Positions 6,406 to 10,548 of a stretch of 10,548 bases of DNA are shown one piece after another. Numbering within the stretch: position 1 is the stretch's first letter; the number at the start of each line of letters is the position of its first letter. The notes beneath the pieces were generated by a model that was given only the letters and a program-made list of their open reading frames with translations, did no database searches and was not told the origin of the DNA. The translations under genes were made by a program, and so were the position numbers. This stretch comes from an uncultured Clostridia bacterium (GTDB lineage Bacteria; Bacillota; Clostridia; Oscillospirales; JAAYOS01): positions 1 to 10,548 of the forward strand of contig CALXAZ010000104.1 in assembly GCA_944386395.1 (NCBI GenBank). Direction: 5' to 3'.

Positions 6406-7830
6406 CTATTTTCCCATTGCCTGGGGTATTTTAATTATTACCTTTGTCCCCTTTCCGACTTCGCTCTCTATGTCAAGAGACCCGTCGTGCAGAGACACTA
6501 TCTCATCTGCCACCGCGAGACCTATGCCGCTTCCGCGAGCAGAAGATGCCCCTTTATAAAATTTCTGCTTTACATACGGCAGATCCTCAGCCGGTATACC
6601 TGCCCCAAAATCCTGCACGCTTATTATTACATATCCATCCTCAGCGCGCATATCGACTATAATCTTTTCTCCATCTCCGCCATGCTTTGCAGCATTATCC
6701 AAAATATTGAAAAAGACCTGTTTAAGCCGCTCCCTGTCGCCAGTTATTTCAGGTATATCATCTTCGCAATTATACTCAAGCTTTATTCCAAGCTTTTTTA
6801 ACGTTTCCATATAAACAAAAACAACTTCCTCAAATTCTGCCGCTATGTCCACCGTCTCCATTCTAAGTTTCATCCTGCCACTGTCCATCATTGTAAATTC
6901 CAGAAGCTCCTCAACAAGCTTTGTCAGGCGCTTTGCCTCTTTCATCATAACATTAACGCCCTTTTTCATCTCCTCTGGATCATCCATATAAAGTATGGTC
7001 TCTCCCCAGCCGCTTATCGCAGTCAGTGGCGTGCGAAGCTCGTGTGAAACGGAGGATATAAACTCATTTTTTACCTTCTCTGCATTTGATATCTCCATAG
7101 ACATGTTATTTATCGTATCGCATAGTTCGCCTATTTCGTCATCAAATTCCTTATCTATCACTATCCCGTAGCTGCCCTTTGCAATTTTTTTTGCAATTTC
7201 ATTTATTTCCTGTACAGGCACAACGAAAAAAAAAAAAAAAAACATGTTTGACATTATCACAAAGAATATTACAATTCCTCCGATAGCAAGTGCCCCAAAT
7301 AACATGAGAAACACCTGCCTGTCAACAAGCCTTAAGCTCGTTACATATCTGACTGCTCCAACCACTTGATTATTGGAAAACCTCAGAGGACTCGAAACCG
7401 CCATTACCCTCTCGCCAGTCTCCGGGTCCCTGCCTACCCATGAGGTCACTTCTCCAGTTTCCAGCGCACCCGTCAGGTCATCCGTTCTTGGTTGATAACC
7501 AGCTTTTGAACCAGAGGTAGATACTTCTATCCTTCCAGATGAATTTATAAACTGCAGCTCAAGCTTATTTTTCTCTTCGTATGCCTCTGCATAACGATAG
7601 GCGCTCGTATAATACGATGAATAGCTGAGATTAAGATAGCTGTTAAAAAATTTTGATGTGCTTTGCGCTCTCTGTATAAGCGAGGTCCGGATATTGCTGT
7701 AATAATAGTCAGAAATAGACACCGAAAATGCACCGATAGCAAATATCAGCACAAGTATCACTACTCCGAGACTATTAAATATCCACCGGTTTTTTATTCC
7801 CTTTATTCTTTTTTTCCTGTTATTTGCCAT
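6406..7830 (-). CDS. Membrane sensor histidine kinase, HAMP-HisKA-HATPase (WalK/PhoR-like)
   Basis: Sensor kinase that should phosphorylate the response regulator encoded just upstream. From ATG 7830 it has 474 residues. Order of parts: basic N-terminus, membrane helix about 18-38, extracellular domain about 39-172 with a Cache/PAS-like pattern as in WalK-type kinases (INSSGRIEVSTSG, then a VTSL end), membrane helix about 173-202, HAMP about 203-255, HisKA with phospho-acceptor His263 in SHELRTPL, and the ATPase domain. The ATPase domain shows the N box Asn375/Asn379, G1 DFGAG (407-411), an F-box-like KQKFYK and G2 GSGIG (433-437). All catalytic motifs look intact. Residues 197-202 are six phenylalanines encoded by a 17-base T run at the helix/HAMP junction, where relatives usually have charged or polar residues. 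A longer frame from 7914 would overlap the regulator by 62 nt and is not favoured. The ligand is unknown. Confidence 0.93.
   Translation of the reverse strand: MANNRKKRIKGIKNRWIFNSLGVVILVLIFAIGAFSVSISDYYYSNIRTSLIQRAQSTSKFFNSYLNLSYSSYYTSAYRYAEAYEEKNKLELQFINSSGRIEVSTSGSKAGYQPRTDDLTGALETGEVTSWVGRDPETGERVMAVSSPLRFSNNQVVGAVRYVTSLRLVDRQVFLMLFGALAIGGIVIFFVIMSNMFFFFFFVVPVQEINEIAKKIAKGSYGIVIDKEFDDEIGELCDTINNMSMEISNAEKVKNEFISSVSHELRTPLTAISGWGETILYMDDPEEMKKGVNVMMKEAKRLTKLVEELLEFTMMDSGRMKLRMETVDIAAEFEEVVFVYMETLKKLGIKLEYNCEDDIPEITGDRERLKQVFFNILDNAAKHGGDGEKIIVDMRAEDGYVIISVQDFGAGIPAEDLPYVKQKFYKGASSARGSGIGLAVADEIVSLHDGSLDIESEVGKGTKVIIKIPQAMGK
7226..7242 (-). repeat. Homopolymer tract, 17 T on the coding strand, inside the sensor kinase
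   Basis: The plus strand has 17 consecutive A; the kinase therefore reads ATG followed by 17 T and C, giving Met196 and Phe197-Phe202. The frame is intact as given. With 16 T the next codons give SLCLYRK and a TAA; with 18 T they give RCACTGNK and a TGA. Either change removes the kinase domains. Tracts of this length are prone to polymerase slippage and also to sequencing error. Confidence 0.95.
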
Positions 7831-7852
7831 CCTGCCCCCGCTCCAAACCGGA

Positions 7853-8539
7853 TTATTTCCCCCACTTATATCCATATCCCCACACCGTCGTGATATACTG
7901 GGGATTTGTTGCATCGTCTTCGATCTTCATTCTCAGGCGCCTTATATTCACATCTACAATCTTCAGCTCTCCAAAGTAATCTCTTCCCCACACATTGTTC
8001 AGTATATCTTCACGCGAAAGAGCCTTATCCGGATTTTCCATAAACAGCTTCATAATGGTAAATTCCACTTGTGTTAGACGTATTCGCTGATCATTCTTAT
8101 CAAGTGAGCGGTTATCAAGATTGAGCACAAACGGACCGCTGCGAATTTCACTTTTCGGTTCAGCGTCATCAATCCCTACCCTTCGACAAATTGCATCAAT
8201 CCTTGCAACAAGCTCTGTAGGTGAAAAGGGCTTTGTAACATAGTCATCTGCTCCTGTCATCAGACCGGTAACTTTATCCATCTCCTGAGAACGCGCTGTA
8301 AGCATAATTATTCCTATTTCAAGATTATTTGCCCGTATTCTCCGGCAAACCTCAAAGCCATCTATATCCGGCAACATAACATCAAGCAGTGCAACAGAAA
8401 CATCCGGATTTTCCGCAAGTTTTTCAAGAGCTTGTTCTCCTGTCTCAGCTTCTACAACGTCGTATCCTGCCCGCCTAAGGTTTATTACAACAAAACTGCG
8501 TATGCTCGCCTCATCTTCCAAAACCAGGACCTTTCGCAA
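7853..8539 (-). CDS. Response regulator, OmpR/PhoB family
   Basis: DNA-binding transcription factor activated by phosphorylation, presumably by the adjacent kinase. The 228-residue protein has a receiver domain (about 1-117) with acidic pocket Glu8/Asp9, phospho-acceptor Asp53 in LLDVMLPDIDG, Thr81 and Lys103 (VTKPF). It ends in a winged-helix domain (about 133-228) with TQVEFTIMKLFMENP, the recognition region VDVNIRRLRMKIE and the terminal TVWGYGYKW. All family key residues are present. The start is a TTG at 8539: the conserved KVLVLEDE strand begins right after it, and a GAAGGGAAG ribosome binding site sits about eight bases upstream, so the unusual codon is probably genuine and may reduce expression. 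It lies 24 nt after the lipoprotein stop and 22 nt before the kinase ATG. The DNA target is unknown. Confidence 0.95.
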   Translation of the reverse strand: MRKVLVLEDEASIRSFVVINLRRAGYDVVEAETGEQALEKLAENPDVSVALLDVMLPDIDGFEVCRRIRANNLEIGIIMLTARSQEMDKVTGLMTGADDYVTKPFSPTELVARIDAICRRVGIDDAEPKSEIRSGPFVLNLDNRSLDKNDQRIRLTQVEFTIMKLFMENPDKALSREDILNNVWGRDYFGELKIVDVNIRRLRMKIEDDATNPQYITTVWGYGYKWGK

Positions 8540-8563
8540 TTAAAGCACTTCCCTTCTTTATTT

Positions 8564-9961
8564 CTAAGACGACAGCTCCCCCGAGAGCCACTCCGTCTGT
8601 ATAAATTTAAAACTGTTTATTACATCATCTTCGGTTATAGCATATCTTCTCATGTCTGAATCAAGTTCATATATACGAGCCGCAAATATGGTGTCCATCC
8701 GGCTCTGCTCACTCTGATCATTTTTTATTTCAAACCTACCTGTCAGCGCGCTCCTATCCTCTTTATTGTCCCCAGTAAGAGTGTATATAGCAAGCATATC
8801 TGTCGGCAGAGTGCTATTTCCGCTATAAATCGAAAATACTATCGTCCGCTCTCCGCTGACATAGTCTCGCCTGTCCACAGTTATGTTATTTTTCCACTTA
8901 TTTGGTATTATGAAATACCATCCATCGGAATAGTTATGATATGTTTGCATAACCTCATGAGCTTTGCCATAAATATCATAATTCCTCCACACTATTTTCC
9001 AAAATGTTTCGGAGGATTTTTGCGTTTCATATTGGCGCACGGCTATCGTCTGCGGAAATTCATATATCGAGTCACCCGTCAAATCGCTGCAATACACCGT
9101 ATACTGACTCACTATTTCCCGGCTCATTCCAGTCTCGGGATCTATCGTTATATTTACAAACTCCCCGTCCCTAAATGCGCAAATATCAGTTGCGATGCCA
9201 GTTTTATTGTTGCACTGCCCTGAAATGAATATTGCCGGTATCATATCAATAAGATAGCCTGTCCGTATCCTTGTAAGCGATTCAAGACCTGTCGAAAGGA
9301 ACGTTGAAGCCTTTAGCATCATTGCATTATCACTCTTTGAATACGCATGTACTTCAACAACGCCTGAAGATGTTGGCTCGTCATATCGGACAATAATCAT
9401 CTCCCTGTCCTCATCCCTGTCTATATCCATAACAGAGTATCCTGTATACGTATTCGACATAAGCTCATAAAAGCCATCATCTGTCAATGAATATATCGAA
9501 ACAGCCTTTGGAAGCCCTGTTCCAAGCGCTCTTCCCACAATAATTTCTCTGTATCCATCCCCGTTTATGTCGTAGTAAGACACACTGTCAAACGACGTTC
9601 CCTCTCCTTCTACTGATGCACGAAAAGAATATATACCGTCATGGTTTTCAAAGAGACATATTTTTAGGGGTTTTTCATTAGATGTACGAATAAAAACAAC
9701 AGCTTCTTCGGTCCCGTCTCCATTAAGATCCATCATCTGAATCGACTGCCTGTTATATCCTGATGTTGGAGCCGCATATTCCCCATTATTTCCAAGCGCG
9801 TTATCAATCTCAGATTGAAGCTGTTCAAGAGCAGACGCAAGGCGGGGCACGGCAAGGAGCTCATCTTCATCGCTTATCATAGCATCGCATCCACAAAAGC
9901 ACGAAACAATAAGCACTAGCGCAAGCGCTATGGAAATTGTTTTTTTTGTGTGCAGCCACAT
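8564..9961 (-). CDS. VCBS/FG-GAP-repeat lipoprotein of unknown function
   Basis: Predicted surface-anchored lipoprotein, 465 residues from ATG 9961. The N-terminus is MWLHTKK followed by a hydrophobic stretch (8-20) and a cysteine-rich end SCFCGCD; IVSC fits a lipobox with Cys21, and Cys25 after FCG is an alternative. The mature part has calcium-binding-like, FG-GAP/VCBS motifs: DLNGDG (78-83), DINGDG (131-136), DIDRDEDRE (179-187) and a degenerate SDLTGD near 292-297, suggesting a partial beta-propeller. The rest is mixed and not recognised. A GTG at 9973 also opens the frame, but it overlaps the GGAGAGG ribosome binding site, so the ATG is chosen. It is the first gene of the minus-strand cluster and directly precedes the two-component pair, so it may be an accessory to the sensor or a component of the envelope it monitors; this is inference. 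Confidence 0.88.
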   Translation of the reverse strand: MWLHTKKTISIALALVLIVSCFCGCDAMISDEDELLAVPRLASALEQLQSEIDNALGNNGEYAAPTSGYNRQSIQMMDLNGDGTEEAVVFIRTSNEKPLKICLFENHDGIYSFRASVEGEGTSFDSVSYYDINGDGYREIIVGRALGTGLPKAVSIYSLTDDGFYELMSNTYTGYSVMDIDRDEDREMIIVRYDEPTSSGVVEVHAYSKSDNAMMLKASTFLSTGLESLTRIRTGYLIDMIPAIFISGQCNNKTGIATDICAFRDGEFVNITIDPETGMSREIVSQYTVYCSDLTGDSIYEFPQTIAVRQYETQKSSETFWKIVWRNYDIYGKAHEVMQTYHNYSDGWYFIIPNKWKNNITVDRRDYVSGERTIVFSIYSGNSTLPTDMLAIYTLTGDNKEDRSALTGRFEIKNDQSEQSRMDTIFAARIYELDSDMRRYAITEDDVINSFKFIQTEWLSGELSS

Positions 9962-9972
9962 TTTTACTGTCA

Positions 9973-9979
9973 CCTCTCC
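9973..9979 (-). promoter_or_regulatory. Ribosome binding site of the lipoprotein gene
   Basis: GGAGAGG on the minus strand, 11 bases before ATG 9961. It overlaps a GTG at 9973-9971 that would add four residues, so the ATG is the better start. Confidence 0.75.
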
Positions 9980-9999
9980 GCAAAATTTCCCCTGTCACC

Positions 10000-10008
10000 A
10001 TTGTATCA
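10000..10008 (-). promoter_or_regulatory. Extended -10 promoter candidate for the lipoprotein/two-component operon
   Basis: The minus strand reads TGATACAAT: a TGn extension plus -10 box TACAAT at 10005-10000. The -35 region 17 bases upstream (TAGATG) is poor, which is common with extended -10 promoters. The transcript would start near 9993, leaving about 30 nt before ATG 9961. A second, weaker TATAAA lies at 10083-10078 without a good -35. Confidence 0.5.
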
Positions 10009-10103
10009 CAATCATGCCCTAACATCTAGAAAAAAGTGCTTTTCACCTGCCCTGAAATATACCAGGAAAAACGGCTCTTTATAATTTATTTTAGCACAAT
10101 ACA

Positions 10104-10114
10104 AATTTTGTGTA
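10104..10114. repeat. 11-bp direct repeat, copy 1
   Basis: AATTTTGTGTA, repeated exactly at 10140-10150, 36 bp further on. Both copies continue with AT-rich sequence (CATAATTT and AACATATTT). It lies upstream of both divergent promoters and may be a regulator binding site; in AT-rich DNA chance cannot be excluded. Confidence 0.5.
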
Positions 10115-10139
10115 CATAATTTTATGGAGCATATATGTG

Positions 10140-10150
10140 AATTTTGTGTA
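10140..10150. repeat. 11-bp direct repeat, copy 2
   Basis: Second exact copy of AATTTTGTGTA, 36 bp from the first (10104-10114). The flank differs by a small insertion (AACATATTT against CATAATTT). Confidence 0.5.
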
Positions 10151-10228
10151 AACATATTTGTGCTTTCATCGCTTCTACTCATGGTGCAAGACCTTTCTTG
10201 TTCTGTCCCTTTTATCGTACACATGCTC

Positions 10229-10237
10229 TGGTATTAT
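10229..10237 (+). promoter_or_regulatory. Extended -10 promoter candidate for the plus-strand small gene
   Basis: TGGTATTAT: a TGn extension and a -10 box TATTAT at 10232-10237. The -35 region 17 bases upstream (CTTTTA) does not match well. A transcript would start near 10244, about 37 nt before the ATG at 10281. Confidence 0.4.
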
Positions 10238-10280
10238 ACAGATAGTCACAGAGCTTTTATAAAAAGGATGGTCAAAAAAT

Positions 10281-10523
10281 ATGGCAAACATAAATACCAA
10301 ATACTTGACATACTCTGGATGTACCAGTCATCGAGCAAAGCCCTCCCGTCGTCAGTCTATCCTCATAAGACAGAAGCTGGCTGGGATTCTACTTATTTCC
10401 CTTTCGGCAGCAGCGGTACTTGTTTCCTCTCGCGGCGGAAGCTCTGATTCTTCCTTTCTCTTGTTCACTGTACCGCTGGGAACTTATATGGTACTTTCTA
10501 AACAGTTAATATTATCGATTTAA
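10281..10523 (+). CDS. Small two-helix membrane protein, function unknown
   Basis: An 80-residue predicted protein that I cannot assign to a named family. It has a basic, Ser/Thr-rich N-terminus (about 1-32, including KPSRRQ and IRQK), a hydrophobic helix (KLAGILLISLSAAAVLVSS, about 32-50), a short Gly/Ser/Asp loop (RGGSSDSS) and a second hydrophobic segment (FLLFTVPLGTYMVLSK, about 59-74). The positive-inside rule suggests both ends are cytoplasmic. Evidence that it is real: AAAAAGGATGG lies 10 to 20 bases before the ATG, a promoter candidate lies upstream, and its stop at 10521-10523 abuts the strong ribosome binding site of the next gene, as in an operon. Short proteins with this loop-between-two-helices pattern occur in clostridial accessory regions, but that comparison is from memory only. 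Reading frame and existence are moderately sure; function is unknown. Confidence 0.65.
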   Translation: MANINTKYLTYSGCTSHRAKPSRRQSILIRQKLAGILLISLSAAAVLVSSRGGSSDSSFLLFTVPLGTYMVLSKQLILSI

Positions 10524-10537
10524 AAGGAGACAATAAA

Positions 10538-10548
10538 ATGTATGATAT
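10538..10548 (+). CDS. Start of an unidentified gene (cut by right edge)
   Basis: An ATG at 10538 follows an AAAGGAGA ribosome binding site (10523-10530) with a 7-base spacer. Only Met-Tyr-Asp and part of a fourth codon are inside the window, so the product cannot be guessed. It sits 14 nt after the stop of the small membrane protein and is probably co-transcribed with it. Confidence 0.6.

Larger units (their letters stand above)
9962..10280. other. Divergent intergenic region
   Basis: About 320 bp without a convincing gene, lying between the minus-strand lipoprotein and the plus-strand small membrane protein. It is AT-rich in the middle. It holds an extended -10 candidate facing each way, the lipoprotein ribosome binding site, an 11-bp direct repeat (AATTTTGTGTA at 10104-10114 and 10140-10150), and the small gene's ribosome binding site. 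Open frames crossing it (for example 10012-10224 minus) are low-complexity, lack ribosome binding sites and resemble no family I know. No RNA gene or terminator was recognised. Confidence 0.7.

Noticed and set aside
7831..7914. Kinase start at 7914, inside the response regulator
   Set aside because: It would overlap the regulator by 62 nt and add a non-membrane leader before the basic residues that normally begin such kinases; ATG 7830 follows a G-rich ribosome binding site.
10051..10066. CCTG/CAGG hairpin in the lipoprotein upstream region
   Set aside because: Only four base pairs with an eight-base loop; too weak to call an operator or terminator.
10012..10224. Minus-strand 70-codon open frame in the divergent intergenic region
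   Set aside because: No ribosome binding site, low-complexity Cys/Ser-rich product, and it covers promoter candidates of both flanking genes.
10304..10309. Perfect TTGACA -35 box inside the small plus-strand gene
   Set aside because: No -10 box is found 16 to 18 bases downstream.
1..10548. CRISPR array, tRNA/rRNA gene, insertion sequence or phage genes
   Set aside because: No regularly spaced repeats, RNA gene signatures, transposase motifs or terminal inverted repeats were seen by eye on either strand.

Overview
The window looks like chromosome from a Clostridia-type Firmicute, probably of the Oscillospiraceae/Ruminococcaceae/Lachnospiraceae kind. The pointers are strong GGAGG-type ribosome binding sites, low-to-moderate GC, a YqhQ (DUF1385) gene next to prmC, and a recA-recX-rimO-pgsA order. 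The VCBS lipoprotein beside an OmpR/PhoB-type two-component pair also fits. This placement is inference from gene content; no rRNA or other decisive marker is present.

Ten genes lie head to tail on the minus strand, read from position 9961 down to 1: a VCBS-repeat lipoprotein, a response regulator, a sensor histidine kinase, yqhQ, prmC, recA, recX, rimO, pgsA and a cysS cut by the left edge. Gaps are mostly 2 to 75 nt and rimO/pgsA overlap by an ATGA. The cluster probably has at least two promoters: one upstream of the lipoprotein (extended -10) and a very good sigma-A-type promoter just upstream of recA. Several starts are better placed a few codons downstream of the longest open frame, because the ribosome binding site overlaps the upstream candidate start (recA, yqhQ, lipoprotein) or because family length demands it (prmC, kinase).

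Functionally this is a housekeeping block: recombination (RecA and its modulator RecX), translation (CysRS, PrmC modification of release factors, RimO modification of ribosomal protein S12) and phospholipid synthesis (PgsA). It is preceded by an envelope-sensing module (lipoprotein, regulator, kinase, membrane protein YqhQ).

To the right is a divergent intergenic region of about 320 bp (9962-10280). It carries extended -10 promoter candidates facing both ways and an 11-bp direct repeat. On the plus strand beyond it are a small two-helix membrane protein (10281-10523) and the first codons of another gene with an excellent ribosome binding site (from 10538).

The most unusual signal is an uninterrupted run of 17 T in the coding strand of the sensor kinase (7226-7242). 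It encodes six phenylalanines exactly at the second membrane helix/HAMP junction. A one-base change in either direction stops translation within about nine codons and removes the whole kinase half, so the tract could act as a phase-variation or transcriptional-slippage switch. A sequencing error must be excluded. No wholly new multi-gene system is evident.
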